This document shows positions 7,435-16,099 of a stretch of 64,000 nt of DNA, piece after piece. The notes beneath the pieces were generated by a model. The model worked only from the letters and a program-made list of their open reading frames with translations, had not been told where the DNA came from and made no database searches. Both the position numbers and the translations under genes were made by a program. Each line of letters starts with the position of its first letter. Position 1 is the stretch's first letter. Source of the DNA: a bacterium (GTDB taxonomy: Bacteria; Actinomycetota; Acidimicrobiia; Acidimicrobiales; CATQHL01); NCBI GenBank assembly GCA_026708055.1, contig JAPOVS010000027.1, forward strand, positions 62,001 to 126,000, in the 5' to 3' direction.

Positions 7435-8034
7435 GTGCGACGTCGGGTGCTGGTCCTGGACAACTACGACTCGTTCGTCTACATCCTGGTCCAGTACCTG
7501 GGCGAACTGGGTGCAGAGACGATCGTGGCGCGCAACGACGAGTTGACGTTGCGCGACGCCCTGGCGCTGGCGCCGGAGGCCCTGCTGGTCAGTCCCGGCC
7601 CCGGACGGCCCGCCGACACCGGAATCTGCTGCGACGCCATCAGGGAGTTGGCGGGCCGCTGCCCGATCCTGGGGGTGTGCCTGGGACACCAGTGCATCGC
7701 CGAGGTGTTCGGCGGCACGATCGTGCGCGCTCCCTCGGTGATGCACGGCAAGGTGTCGCAGATCCACCACGACGGCGGCGGTGTCCTCGCCGGCGTGTCC
7801 AACCCGCTGCAGGCCACCCGCTACCACTCGCTGGTGGTGGACCCCGCTTCGGTTCCCGACAGCCTGGAGGTCACCGCCAGCACCACCGACGGCGTCATCA
7901 TGGGGCTGCGCCACCGCTCCATGGCCGTTGAAGGGCTGCAATTCCACCCGGAGTCGCAGATGACCATCGACGGCCACGCCATCCTGGCGAACTTCCTGGG
8001 CCTGCCACCGGCGGAGTCTCCGCCGGCCGGTTAG
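7435..8034 (+). CDS. trpG: Glutamine amidotransferase, anthranilate/aminodeoxychorismate synthase component II
   Basis: 199-residue class I glutamine amidotransferase that releases ammonia from glutamine for an anthranilate or aminodeoxychorismate synthase. Catalytic Cys lies in LGVCLGHQCIAEVFGG, and His/Glu in FHPES; the N-terminus VLVLDNYDSFVY is typical of TrpG/PabA. The large synthase subunit is not in the window, so tryptophan versus folate use is open; by synteny it matches M. tuberculosis trpG (Rv0013). GTG start. The 3' end overlaps the convergent pknB stop by 4 nt. Confidence 0.9.
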   Translation: MRRRVLVLDNYDSFVYILVQYLGELGAETIVARNDELTLRDALALAPEALLVSPGPGRPADTGICCDAIRELAGRCPILGVCLGHQCIAEVFGGTIVRAPSVMHGKVSQIHHDGGGVLAGVSNPLQATRYHSLVVDPASVPDSLEVTASTTDGVIMGLRHRSMAVEGLQFHPESQMTIDGHAILANFLGLPPAESPPAG

Positions 8035-10229
8035 CCCTCTGCGGGCGGCCGTTCGGGCAGCCCGGACGGATCGATCCCGCCCTCGACGGGCGGTGTCTCG
8101 CCTTCGAGCGGCGTGAGTTCGTCGGTGGGCGGCGGCTCGGGTTCGCCGGTCCCGGATTCCCCGGTGACGTAGAGCGTGAGGATCGAACTCGGCGTGATCG
8201 GCGTCCCGGCCACGGGGTCCTGGGAGACGATCAGTCCCGGCGTCTCGCCGGGCAGCGGGGCCACGGCCACCACGTCGGCGGTCATCCCCAGCGTGTCGAG
8301 CTGGATGAGCGCGGTGGTGGGGTTGAGGCCCGTCAGGTCCGGCATCTCCACGATCTCCGGCCCCGAGGAGACGAAGACGAATACCTGGCTGCCCTCGGCC
8401 AGTTGGCTGCCCGCCGCGGGCTCGGTGCGGATGACCGCGCCCTCGGCCACTGTCCCGGACGGCTCGTCCTGGCGCACGACCACCAACCTGGCGTTCGTGA
8501 TCGCCACCGCCGCGTCGACGTCGTCCATGCCCGCCACGTTCGGCACCAGGATGGCCGAAGGTCCAGCGGAGATGTTCAGCGTCACCGCGGCGCCGGCCTC
8601 GTGGGGAACAAGCGGCGCCGGCTCCTGCTGCAGGACCTCCCCGGCCGGTCTCTCGCTGCCCACCTGGACCAGGTTGACGGCGAACCCCGCCCCCCGCAGC
8701 GCCCGCTCGGCGTCGATGGCCTGCCAGCCCAGGACGTTGGGAACGGGGACCGCCGAGGCGCCCGCGCTGATCGTGAGGGTGATCGCCGAGCCGGGCGCCA
8801 GCTTCGTGCCGGCACGGGGCTGCTGGTCGAACACCCGACCGGCGGGAATCTCGGCGTTGGCCTCCCGTACGGTGATAACGCGAAAGTCTGCGGACTCCAG
8901 CGTGCGCACCGCCACCGCTTCCTCGAGTTGGTACACCGAGGGCACGTCGATGGTCGCCGGCGCGGGGGTGCTGGTGCCGTTGTCGTCGGGGCTCAGCACG
9001 TTCACGAGCACGACGATCATGATCAGCAGAACCACCAGCAGGACGGCGAAGCCGACGAAGAACAGGCCGGAGCGCCGCTGCCGCTCGAGGCGACCGTAGA
9101 CGTCGCGGTTGCCGCCCCGGTAGCTGCCGGGGCGCTCCCCGTAGCCGGGCGGGCGACGGGCTGCGGGTATCCGGCCGGTCCACCACTGGGTGATCCCCCG
9201 CGGCGCCGCGCGGCGCACCTGGGGGCGGGGAGGTCGCTGGCGTGGCGCGGCAGGCGGCCGCGGGTCCTGGCGGCGCGGTGGGCCCGAGACCACCGGCCGG
9301 CGCGGCGTCGGCGGGGGACTCGGAAGCGCCGGGGGCCGTTCCGGTGAGGGGGGAGCGGCAGGGGCGGCGGGGGGCTCCGGGGAGACTTCGTCCAGCCGCT
9401 CGCGGACGATCTGCAGGTGGCGGCGTAGATCCTCGGCCCGCTCGTAGCGATCGTCGGGCTCCTTGGCCAGCAGGCGCATCGTGATGGCGTCCAGTGCCTG
9501 CGGCACACCCTCGGCTATCTCCCCGAGAGGCACCGGCGGGTCCTGCACGTGCTGGTAGGCGACGGCGACGGGCCCCTCGCCCCGGAACGGCGGGTAGCCC
9601 GACAGCATCTCGTACAGCATCACGCCGAGCGAGTAGAGGTCGCTGCGGGCGTCGGTCGGCTCGCCCTGCGCCTGCTCGGGCGACAGGTAGGCGGCCGTGC
9701 CGACCACCGAGCCCGTCTCGGTGAGCCCCGCCGACGGTCCTGCACCGACCATCGTGGCGATGCCGAAGTCGGTCACCTTCACGTGACCGTCGCTGCTCAG
9801 CAGCACGTTCTGGGGTTTGACGTCGCGATGCACGATGCCCGCACGGTGCGCGAACGCCAGCGCCGCGGCCACCTCGAAGGCAATGGCGGCGGCCGCCTCC
9901 GCACCGAGGGGGCCGCGTGCCGCGATGATCTCGGCGAGGCTGTGACCGCTCACGTATTCCATGACGATGAAGTAGCGCTCGCCCTGACGTCCCCAGTCGA
10001 AGACGCCGACGATGTTGGGATGGCTCAGCCCGGCCGCGGCGCGGGACTCCCGCCGCAAGCGCTCGGCGAAGGTCGGATCGGAGGCGAACTGGGGGTGCAG
10101 CATCTTGATCGCCACCTGCCGGTCCAACTGGCGATCCCTGGCGAGATAGACGGTGGCCATCCCCCCTTGGGCCAAGCGGCGCCGGAGTTCGTAGCGCCCG
10201 CCGAGCACGGGTGGGTTCTGTGCTGCCAT
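8031..10229 (-). CDS. pknB: Serine/threonine protein kinase with PASTA repeats (PknB)
   Basis: 732-residue membrane receptor kinase. The kinase domain (about 10-275) shows the glycine loop LAQGGMATVYLA, K42 in VAIKML, HRDVKPQN (D136) and TDFG (D154). A Pro/Arg-rich linker follows, then one helix (GLFFVGFAVLLVVLLIMIVVLV, about 390-411) and four extracellular PASTA repeats beginning IDVPSVYQ, VPVPNVLG, ILVPNVAG and VEMPDLTG, which in the family bind muropeptides or lipid II. It controls growth and division through phosphorylation; pstP just upstream on the same strand is the expected antagonist. The ATG at 10229 has a CCGGAG ribosome site. The usual neighbours pknA, pbpA, rodA and the FHA genes are absent here. 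Confidence 0.95.
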   Translation of the reverse strand: MAAQNPPVLGGRYELRRRLAQGGMATVYLARDRQLDRQVAIKMLHPQFASDPTFAERLRRESRAAAGLSHPNIVGVFDWGRQGERYFIVMEYVSGHSLAEIIAARGPLGAEAAAAIAFEVAAALAFAHRAGIVHRDVKPQNVLLSSDGHVKVTDFGIATMVGAGPSAGLTETGSVVGTAAYLSPEQAQGEPTDARSDLYSLGVMLYEMLSGYPPFRGEGPVAVAYQHVQDPPVPLGEIAEGVPQALDAITMRLLAKEPDDRYERAEDLRRHLQIVRERLDEVSPEPPAAPAAPPSPERPPALPSPPPTPRRPVVSGPPRRQDPRPPAAPRQRPPRPQVRRAAPRGITQWWTGRIPAARRPPGYGERPGSYRGGNRDVYGRLERQRRSGLFFVGFAVLLVVLLIMIVVLVNVLSPDDNGTSTPAPATIDVPSVYQLEEAVAVRTLESADFRVITVREANAEIPAGRVFDQQPRAGTKLAPGSAITLTISAGASAVPVPNVLGWQAIDAERALRGAGFAVNLVQVGSERPAGEVLQQEPAPLVPHEAGAAVTLNISAGPSAILVPNVAGMDDVDAAVAITNARLVVVRQDEPSGTVAEGAVIRTEPAAGSQLAEGSQVFVFVSSGPEIVEMPDLTGLNPTTALIQLDTLGMTADVVAVAPLPGETPGLIVSQDPVAGTPITPSSILTLYVTGESGTGEPEPPPTDELTPLEGETPPVEGGIDPSGLPERPPAEG

Positions 10230-10280
10230 GACTCCGGAAAGTTTACGAGCGCGGTGCCGCGGACTCGGCGTCGTTCCCGG

Positions 10281-11021
10281 TCACAGCAACCGGCGTCGCT
10301 CGAGCGCGGCGACGTCGGCCACGATCACGGTGATGTTGTCGTGCCCCCCGCGATCGTTGGCCGCCTCGACCAGTTCGGTGGCGGTTTCCCCCGGGGGTCC
10401 TCCGGCTGCCAGCAGTCCGGCGATGTCGTCGGCGGGCAGTTCCCGGGTGAGCCCGTCGCTGGCCAGCAGGTAGCGATCGCCGTCGTCGGCGTCGAGGCTC
10501 CAGGTGTCGACTTCGCACGGCTCGGGGAACACCCCGATCACGCGGGACAGGGACTCGGCTCCCTGCATACGTCGCGCCGCCGCCGAACTCATGCCCATCC
10601 GCACGTACTCGTTCGCCCAGTTGTGGTCCCAGGTGACCTGTTCCAGCCGGCTGTCACTGAACCGGTAGATCCGGGAGTCGCCGACGTTGGCCAGGACCAC
10701 TTGCCCGGCGGGGTCCAGCGCCAGCGCGCACAGCGTCGTGGACATCTCCGCCAACCCCGGGTCCTCGGCGGCGCGGCGCTGGACGGCCCGGTGTGCTTCG
10801 ACAAAGGCGCTGCGGAGGCTCTCGGGATCGGCGGCAGCGCCGGAGGAGTGCAGCGACTCGACCGCCACGGCCGATGCCAGATCCCCGCCCGGGTGCCCGC
10901 CCAGGCCGTCGGCCACCGCCAAGAGGTCCTCGGTCAGTAGGAAGGCGTCCTCGTTGCGCCGGCGGCGCCTTCCGACGTGGGTGCGGGCGTCGGCGTCGAG
11001 GCGGAAGTTCCGCCGGCTCAT
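10281..11021 (-). CDS. pstP: PP2C-family protein phosphatase (PstP-like)
   Basis: 246-residue metal-dependent Ser/Thr phosphatase expected to dephosphorylate PknB and its targets. Motifs: RNEDAFLL, VADGLGGHPGG (metal-binding Asp near residue 38), VGDSRIYRF, LASDGLTREL and GGHDNITVIVA. It is only the catalytic domain: the transmembrane helix and extracellular part of mycobacterial PstP are missing, so it is probably cytoplasmic. Start ATG at 11021 (MSRRNFRLDADARTHVG); an upstream frame adds Arg-rich sequence unlike the family. It precedes pknB by 51 nt. Confidence 0.9.
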   Translation of the reverse strand: MSRRNFRLDADARTHVGRRRRRNEDAFLLTEDLLAVADGLGGHPGGDLASAVAVESLHSSGAAADPESLRSAFVEAHRAVQRRAAEDPGLAEMSTTLCALALDPAGQVVLANVGDSRIYRFSDSRLEQVTWDHNWANEYVRMGMSSAAARRMQGAESLSRVIGVFPEPCEVDTWSLDADDGDRYLLASDGLTRELPADDIAGLLAAGGPPGETATELVEAANDRGGHDNITVIVADVAALERRRLL

Positions 11022-11204
11022 GCCGCGCCGTCTCGGGCCCGCCGCGAATAGGCCCGCCGCGGGTCGGCGGCAGTGCACGCGGGCATCGGTCGATTCTAGG
11101 AGGCGACCGTGCCGCCCCATCCGGACGCTGCCGCCGGCCCCACGGTCGTGCCGGCCCCGGCGGTCGTGGGGCCGCAGGTGTCCCCGAGTACCCTTGCCAC
11201 CCCG

Positions 11205-11290
<86 letters not shown>

Positions 11291-11334
11291 CCCGCTCCCA
11301 CGTACGGCCGGATTCACCGGAGCCGGCGGCGGGC

Positions 11335-11790
11335 TCAGTTGTCGGCCCGACGCTCTCCGGGTGGCGGCACGATGGGCAGATGGCCCGGCCGCGGCGGCTC
11401 GGCGTTCAGCAGGTGTGTGGCCGCCCGCTCGAAGTAGTCCAGCAACTCCGCCGCCAGTTCGGCCGGCGCGCCGGAGGAGCGGACCGCCGCCGCCATGTGG
11501 TGCATCCAGGCGTCGCGCTCCTGACGGCCGATGCTGAACGGCAAGTGGCGGGCCCGCAGCATGGGATGCCCGCGACGCCGGCTGTAGTCGTCGGGTCCTC
11601 CCCAGTACTGGATGAGGAAATCCCGCAGGTTGGTCGCGGCGTCGGTCATGTCCTCGGGATACAGCGGGCGTAGTACCGGGTCGCCCGCCACCCCCTCGTA
11701 GAACCGCGCCACCAGCGCGTCGAAGAAGTCCGTTCCGCCCAACTGCTGGTACACCGATGCGGGGACCGCATCGCTTGCCGAGGAGGCCAT
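11335..11790 (-). CDS. glbO: Group II truncated hemoglobin (GlbO type)
   Basis: 151 residues; a 2-over-2 globin that binds heme and oxygen or nitric oxide. Family features in order: YQQLGGTDFFDALVARFYEGV (TyrB10 region), LYPED (CD1 Tyr), FLIQYWGGPDDYSRRRGHP, RARHLPF (proximal His F8) and ERDAWMHHM (TrpG8), all typical of group II. A Pro-rich C-terminal tail is extra. The gene is alone, divergent from the cysteine-hydrolase-like gene. Role in oxygen/NO chemistry is by family knowledge. Confidence 0.93.
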   Translation of the reverse strand: MASSASDAVPASVYQQLGGTDFFDALVARFYEGVAGDPVLRPLYPEDMTDAATNLRDFLIQYWGGPDDYSRRRGHPMLRARHLPFSIGRQERDAWMHHMAAAVRSSGAPAELAAELLDYFERAATHLLNAEPPRPGHLPIVPPPGERRADN

Positions 11791-11860
11791 CGGTCAATTC
11801 TGGCCGTTCCGCAGCCGTTCGCGACCTCTTCAGGCTCCGGCAGGCCCGCGGGTGACTCAT

Positions 11861-11866
11861 TAGAGT
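11861..11866 (+). promoter_or_regulatory. -10 element for leaderless cysteine-hydrolase-like gene
   Basis: TAGAGT ends 7 nt before the ATG at 11874 and supports that ATG over an in-frame GTG at 11865, which overlaps the hexamer itself. Confidence 0.45.
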
Positions 11867-11873
11867 GCGCCGC

Positions 11874-12500
11874 ATGACACGTTCCCTCTCGGACATCCTC
11901 GAACCCTCCCGTACCGCCGTCGTTCTGCAGGAATGCCAGAACGGCATCGTTGGGACAGAATCCGGGCTGCCGGCCCTGGCCGAGGCCGCCCGCTCATCGG
12001 GTTGCATCGACGCGGTCGTACGGCTGGTGCATTCCGCCCGAGCCGCGGGTGCGCGCGTCATCCACAGTGTCTTCCATCAGCGTGCCGACGGCTGGGGCGG
12101 CAACACCGCTCTCGAACTCTTCAGGGTTGTCGACGAAGCACCGGTCAAGATGCGACCCGGCAGCGCCGCTGTCGCGGTGCTCGACGAGATCGGCGTGGAG
12201 CCGGCCGACTTCACGATCGTCCGTCACCACGGCGTGTCGCCGTTCCCGCTCAGCGAACTGGACTCCGTGCTGCGCAACGAGGGTGTGACGACCATCATTC
12301 CGGCCGGCGTGGCGGTGAACTGGGCCATCACCGGTCTGACGTTCGACGGCATCAACCGCGGTTACGACGTGGTCATTCCCCGTGACGCCGTAACCGGTAT
12401 CCCGACGGAGTACGCGGAGATGGCCATCGATCACTCGCTGGCGTTCGTGGCCACCATCTCGACGACCGACGACATCGTCGCCGCCTGGTCGGGAGGCTGA
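11874..12500 (+). CDS. Isochorismatase/cysteine-hydrolase-fold protein with altered catalytic triad
   Basis: 208 residues of the isochorismatase-like fold. The normal first Asp (DxQ) is replaced in AVVLQECQNGIVG, and the loop that should carry the nucleophilic Cys reads PAGVAVNWAITGLTF, with Trp/Ala where Cys is expected. The family tail NRGYDVVIPRDAVTGIP is well kept. I recall actinobacterial homologues with the same QE.Q motif, so this may be a distinct clade with other chemistry or a binding role. Not a functional cysteine hydrolase by inspection. Monocistronic, convergent with the omega-amidase gene. Confidence 0.78.
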   Translation: MTRSLSDILEPSRTAVVLQECQNGIVGTESGLPALAEAARSSGCIDAVVRLVHSARAAGARVIHSVFHQRADGWGGNTALELFRVVDEAPVKMRPGSAAVAVLDEIGVEPADFTIVRHHGVSPFPLSELDSVLRNEGVTTIIPAGVAVNWAITGLTFDGINRGYDVVIPRDAVTGIPTEYAEMAIDHSLAFVATISTTDDIVAAWSGG

Positions 12501-12572
12501 TCGTCCGCCCGTTGGCCGCTCCGGCGGGCCGGCCGCTGAACGGCTCGACACCCGGAAGAGAAGGTCGACGAT

Positions 12573-13331
12573 TCAGAGGCGGTCCTGCAGGAACGGGAAG
12601 CGCTCGCGGGTCTCGGTGACCCGCGCCGGGTCCACCTCGGCGATGAGGGTGGCCTCCACCTCGGCGCCGGCGGCGAGGAGTTCGCCCATGGGATCCACGA
12701 TGCGGCTGTCGCCGGCGTAGTCCAGCCCGCCGCCGGAGCCGACCCGGTTCACTCCCACCACGTACGCCTGGTTCTCCACGGCTCGGGCCACCAGCAGCGC
12801 CTGCCAGTGGGCGCGTCGCGGGCGGGGCCAGTTGGCCGGGACGATGTAGAGGTCGGTGTCGTGCGCCAGCGACCAGAACTCGGTTGCGAAACGCAGGTCG
12901 TAGCAGACGAACAGGCTGACCCGCAGGTCCTCCACCTGCACGGTCACCGTCTTGTCGCCGGGGTCGTAGACGAGGTGCTCGTTGCCGTAGCGGAAGGGGT
13001 GGATCTTGGCGTAGCTGTGCAGCTCGCCACGGGGTCCGGCGAGGATCAAGCGGTTGCAGGGACGGGCGTCGCCGGGCGCCAGGATCGGGATCGATCCGCA
13101 CACCCAGAGATCGTGGTGGGCCGCGGTCTGGCGCAGGAAGCGGGTGCTGGCCCCCCCGGGCGCCTCGGTGATCCGGTCCGCCTCCAGGGAGAACCCGTAG
13201 CTGAACATCTCGGTGAGCACGACCAGGCGCGCCCCGGCGGCGCCGGCGCCGGCGATCATGGGCTCCAGGTGGGCGAAGTTGGCCTCGCGGTCCTCCCAGA
13301 CGATGTCGTGTTGCAGCGCGGCGACCTTCAC
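12573..13331 (-). CDS. Carbon-nitrogen hydrolase, probable omega-amidase
   Basis: 252-residue nitrilase-superfamily amidase. The Glu-Lys-Cys triad is visible: E41 in VVLTEMFSYGF, K109 in SYAKIHPF and C143 in LFVCYDLRF. The motif pattern and size match YafV/Nit2-type omega-amidases, which hydrolyse 2-oxoglutaramate or 2-oxosuccinamate. It lies 12 nt after a class I aminotransferase of the YbdL/glutamine-transaminase type on the same strand, so I infer a glutamine transaminase-omega-amidase pathway, in which amide hydrolysis pulls transamination forward. Acts in the cytosol. Confidence 0.85.
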   Translation of the reverse strand: MKVAALQHDIVWEDREANFAHLEPMIAGAGAAGARLVVLTEMFSYGFSLEADRITEAPGGASTRFLRQTAAHHDLWVCGSIPILAPGDARPCNRLILAGPRGELHSYAKIHPFRYGNEHLVYDPGDKTVTVQVEDLRVSLFVCYDLRFATEFWSLAHDTDLYIVPANWPRPRRAHWQALLVARAVENQAYVVGVNRVGSGGGLDYAGDSRIVDPMGELLAAGAEVEATLIAEVDPARVTETRERFPFLQDRL

Positions 13332-13343
13332 CGGCGATCCCCC

Positions 13344-14516
13344 CTATCCGTTCGACCGGAGCGTGGCCAGCCTCTCGGCGGCCTCGGCGATCACCTCGGG
13401 CCGCTTGCAGCAGGCGAACCGGACCAGCGGTCGCCCCACGTCCTTGCTGTCGTAGAACACCACACTGGGCACCGCCACGACCCCGCAGCGCTCCGGCAGG
13501 GACCAGCAGAAGGCCACGCCGTCCAGCTCGCCCATGGGCGCCAGGTGGGTCGTCACGAAGTAGGTGCCGGCCGAGTTCCACACGTCGAATCCGGCGTCGG
13601 CCAGACCCGCGCTGAGGCGGTCGCGGCGTTCCCGCAGGCCGTCGGCCAGCGATCGGAAGTAGTCGTCGCCGAGGTTGAGGCCCTCGGCGATGGCGTACTG
13701 GAAGGGCCCGCCGCTGACGTAGGTCAGGAACTGCTTCGAGGTCCGCACCGCGGTGACCAGCTCCGGCGTGGCGCACACCCAGCCGATCTTCCAGCCGGTG
13801 GTGGAGAACGTCTTGCCGCCCGAGCTGATCGTGACGGTGCGGTCGCGCATGCCCGGCAGTGTGGCCAGGGGGATGTGCTCACCCTCGTAGACGATGTGCT
13901 CGTAGACCTCGTCGGTCACCACCAGCAGGTCGTGGCGGATCGCCAGCTCGGCAACGTGCTCCAGCTCGGTGCGGCTGTAGACCTTGCCGGTGGGGTTGTG
14001 CGGTGAGTTGAGCAGGATGAGCCGGGTACGCGGCCCGATGGCGGCCTCGAGTTCCTCGGGCACGTAGGAGGAGTCGGGGCCGCGCAAGAGCACCGGCCGG
14101 CGGACGGCCCCGGCCATGGCGATCCCGGCCGCGTAGCTGTCGTAGTACGGCTCGAAACACACCACCTCGTCGCCCACCTCGCACAGCGAGAGCAGGGCCG
14201 AGGCGATGGCCTCGGTGGCCCCGGCGGTGATCAGCACCTCGCTGTCGGGGTCGTAGGAGAGGTCGTAGAAGCGCTTCTGGTGAGCCGAGACCGCATGGCG
14301 CAACTCGGGAATGCCGATGCCGGGCGGGTACTGGTTGCGGCCTCCGCCGATGGCGTCGACGGCGGCCTGCAGCACCTCCGGCGGCCCGTCGGTGTCGGGG
14401 AAGCCCTGGCCGAGATTGATGGCGCCCGTGCGCACCGCCAGAGCGGACATCTCCGCGAAGATCGTGGCGCCGAAGCCCTGGAGTCGGGTCGTGAGGTACG
14501 GGGCCCGTTCGACCAT
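13344..14516 (-). CDS. Class I/II aminotransferase (YbdL/KAT-like)
   Basis: 390-residue PLP enzyme. Features: INLGQGFPDTDGPPEV near the N-terminus (typical of methionine/kynurenine/glutamine transaminases), GATEAI, NSPHNPTGKVY, DEVYEH and the PLP lysine K235 in SSGGKTFSTTGWKIGW. The closest known group is the methionine aminotransferase YbdL and kynurenine/glutamine transaminase K. Its partner downstream is a probable omega-amidase, favouring glutamine or methionine as amino donor. TAGGCT lies 5 nt before the ATG and may be a leaderless -10. Confidence 0.87.
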   Translation of the reverse strand: MVERAPYLTTRLQGFGATIFAEMSALAVRTGAINLGQGFPDTDGPPEVLQAAVDAIGGGRNQYPPGIGIPELRHAVSAHQKRFYDLSYDPDSEVLITAGATEAIASALLSLCEVGDEVVCFEPYYDSYAAGIAMAGAVRRPVLLRGPDSSYVPEELEAAIGPRTRLILLNSPHNPTGKVYSRTELEHVAELAIRHDLLVVTDEVYEHIVYEGEHIPLATLPGMRDRTVTISSGGKTFSTTGWKIGWVCATPELVTAVRTSKQFLTYVSGGPFQYAIAEGLNLGDDYFRSLADGLRERRDRLSAGLADAGFDVWNSAGTYFVTTHLAPMGELDGVAFCWSLPERCGVVAVPSVVFYDSKDVGRPLVRFACCKRPEVIAEAAERLATLRSNG

Positions 14517-14555
14517 GCCCGAGCCTATGGCCGGCGGTCCGTCAGCGCCTGCGGG

Positions 14556-15026
14556 TCACTCGCCGATCTGCGATTGGAGGTACCGCTCCACGCCGATGTC
14601 ACCGATGATCTGCTGCTGGGACTCGATCCAGTCGAGGTGCTCCTCCTCGCCCACGACGAGGTGCTCCAGCAGCTCCCGGGTGCCCGGGTCTCCCTCGTCG
14701 AGCGCCAGGGCCACGCCCCGGCGGTACATGGCGATGGCGTGCTCCTCGAGCGAGCGGTCCGACGCCAACTGCTCGGGCACGGTCTCGCCGATCCGGACGC
14801 TGTTCAGGCGCTGCACGTTGGGCATTCCGTCGAGCAGCAGGATGCGATCCATGAGCTTCTCGGCGTCGTTCATCTCCTCGATGGACTCTTCCCGGTACTT
14901 GGCCGCCAGCCGGTTATACCCCCAGTTCTCGCAGATCTTGGCGTGCGCGAAGTACTGGTTGATGGCCGTCAGCTCCGACGTGAGCGCCTCATTGAGGAAC
15001 TCGATGACTTTCGGTGACCCCTGCAT
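14556..15026 (-). CDS. bfr: Bacterioferritin
   Basis: 156-residue four-helix iron-storage protein forming 24-mer cages. N-terminal MQGSPKVIEFLNEALTSELT, the diiron ligands in ESIEEMNDAEKLMDR, and GEEEHLDWIESQ are the family pattern; the Met of EEM corresponds to the heme-ligand Met52 of E. coli Bfr, so heme binding is likely. bfd ends 9 nt upstream, and an iron-box palindrome stands before bfd, so both are probably co-transcribed and iron-regulated. Confidence 0.96.
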   Translation of the reverse strand: MQGSPKVIEFLNEALTSELTAINQYFAHAKICENWGYNRLAAKYREESIEEMNDAEKLMDRILLLDGMPNVQRLNSVRIGETVPEQLASDRSLEEHAIAMYRRGVALALDEGDPGTRELLEHLVVGEEEHLDWIESQQQIIGDIGVERYLQSQIGE

Positions 15027-15035
15027 GGGGTCAGC

Positions 15036-15236
15036 CTACCGGCCGGCGCCGACCGAGAGAGAGGCCGTCGGGCGCTGCCGGGCCTCGTCGAGCACCTGCT
15101 GGATCGACTCGCGGCAGCCGCCGCAGCGTGCGCCCGCCCCGCAGCGCTCGATGACGTCCTCGACCGTCAGGGACTCCCCGGCTGCGACGGCCTCGATGAG
15201 CCGGTCGTTGACGGCGAGGCAGTGGCAAACGATCAT
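15036..15236 (-). CDS. bfd: Bacterioferritin-associated ferredoxin (Bfd)
   Basis: 66-residue [2Fe-2S] protein that donates electrons to bacterioferritin to release iron. Start ATG 15236 gives MIVCHCLAVNDR; the four cysteines appear as CHC and RCGAGARCGGCRESI, the Bfd BFD-domain pattern. The open frame upstream is not family-like. It is first gene of the bfd-bfr pair; the DtxR/IdeR-like site at 15265-15283 lies about 30 nt before the start. Confidence 0.9.
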   Translation of the reverse strand: MIVCHCLAVNDRLIEAVAAGESLTVEDVIERCGAGARCGGCRESIQQVLDEARQRPTASLSVGAGR

Positions 15237-15257
15237 CGGCGAGGTCTCGACGGTTGC

Positions 15258-15290
15258 GGGCGGGTTAGGTGTCCTTAACCTAACCCGCCC
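15258..15290. promoter_or_regulatory. Iron box (DtxR/IdeR-like) in a perfect 12-bp inverted repeat
   Basis: Arms 15258-15269 (GGGCGGGTTAGG) and 15279-15290 (CCTAACCCGCCC) are exact inverted repeats with a 9-nt centre. Read on the minus strand, 15283-15265 is TTAGGTTAAGGACACCTAA, agreeing with the IdeR consensus TTAGGTTAGSCTAACCTAA at about 15 of 19 positions. It stands just upstream of bfd-bfr. IdeR both represses and activates such genes in mycobacteria; the sign here is not visible. Confidence 0.7.
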
Positions 15291-15367
15291 GGATCTCGCA
15301 TACAACCGACCCCGGCTCTCGCGGGGTCCTGGGGCGTGCGACGCGGCGCTCCGGCGGCCGGCCGGCG

Positions 15368-16099
15368 CTAACCCGCGCGGCCGGCGCGTCGTCGCGCGCG
15401 GGCCGCCAGGGCATCGTGCGCCTCGTCGAGAAGTCGCTGCATCTCCGCTCGGACGTGATCGGACAGGACCCGGCGCTGCTCCCGTCCCGTGTCCGCCTGC
15501 GCGGTGGCCTGCGCCGGCTCGATGGGTTCGCCGACGGTGACGACCACCCGCCGCGGCCGCGCCAGCTTGGCGCCGGGCGGCATGGCCTCCTCGGTGCCGG
15601 CCACGCCGATGGGAATCACCCGAGCCCCCGTCGCGGTCGCCAGGTAGGCACAGCCGTTGTGCACGCCGTCGACGGCGGGCCCGTTGCCGCGCGTCCCCTC
15701 GGGGAAGACCAGCAGCATCTCGCCGCGCTCCAGCAGCGTCTGCGCCGTCTCCAGCGCCACCCGGTCCAGTTGGTCGCGCTGCACGGGGAAGGCGCCGATG
15801 CAGGAAGAGAACCAGCGGCTGACCGGTCCCCGGAACATGGCCTGCTTGGCGAGAGAGCGCAACCGCCGCGGGCAGTGCCCGGCGATGAGGGGCACATCCA
15901 GGTTGGAGCGATGAACCGGTGCCAGGATGGCCGGTCCGGGGGTGCGCAGGTGCTCCTTCCCACGCACGCGCACACGGAAATAGAACAGGCCTGCCAGCAG
16001 CCCGATGTTCCGGCAGAGCCAGTAGACCCGCATCGAGGACCAGCGGTCGGCGGTGGTGAGGACTCGCCGGTGCAGTCGTCTCGAGGCGGCGATGCTCAT
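15368..16099 (-). CDS. 1-acylglycerol-3-phosphate acyltransferase family (PlsC)
   Basis: 243-residue membrane-associated acyltransferase for phospholipid synthesis. Motif I is HRSNLD (HX4D), motif III VFPEGTRGNG, with VIPIGVAG later; an N-terminal hydrophobic stretch (IGLLAGLFYFRV) anchors it. C-terminal Arg/Ala-rich tail. It may transfer acyl groups to lysophosphatidate; the exact acceptor is not determined. Downstream of a short-chain dehydrogenase gene on the same strand with a 64-nt gap. Confidence 0.88.
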   Translation of the reverse strand: MSIAASRRLHRRVLTTADRWSSMRVYWLCRNIGLLAGLFYFRVRVRGKEHLRTPGPAILAPVHRSNLDVPLIAGHCPRRLRSLAKQAMFRGPVSRWFSSCIGAFPVQRDQLDRVALETAQTLLERGEMLLVFPEGTRGNGPAVDGVHNGCAYLATATGARVIPIGVAGTEEAMPPGAKLARPRRVVVTVGEPIEPAQATAQADTGREQRRVLSDHVRAEMQRLLDEAHDALAARARRRAGRAG

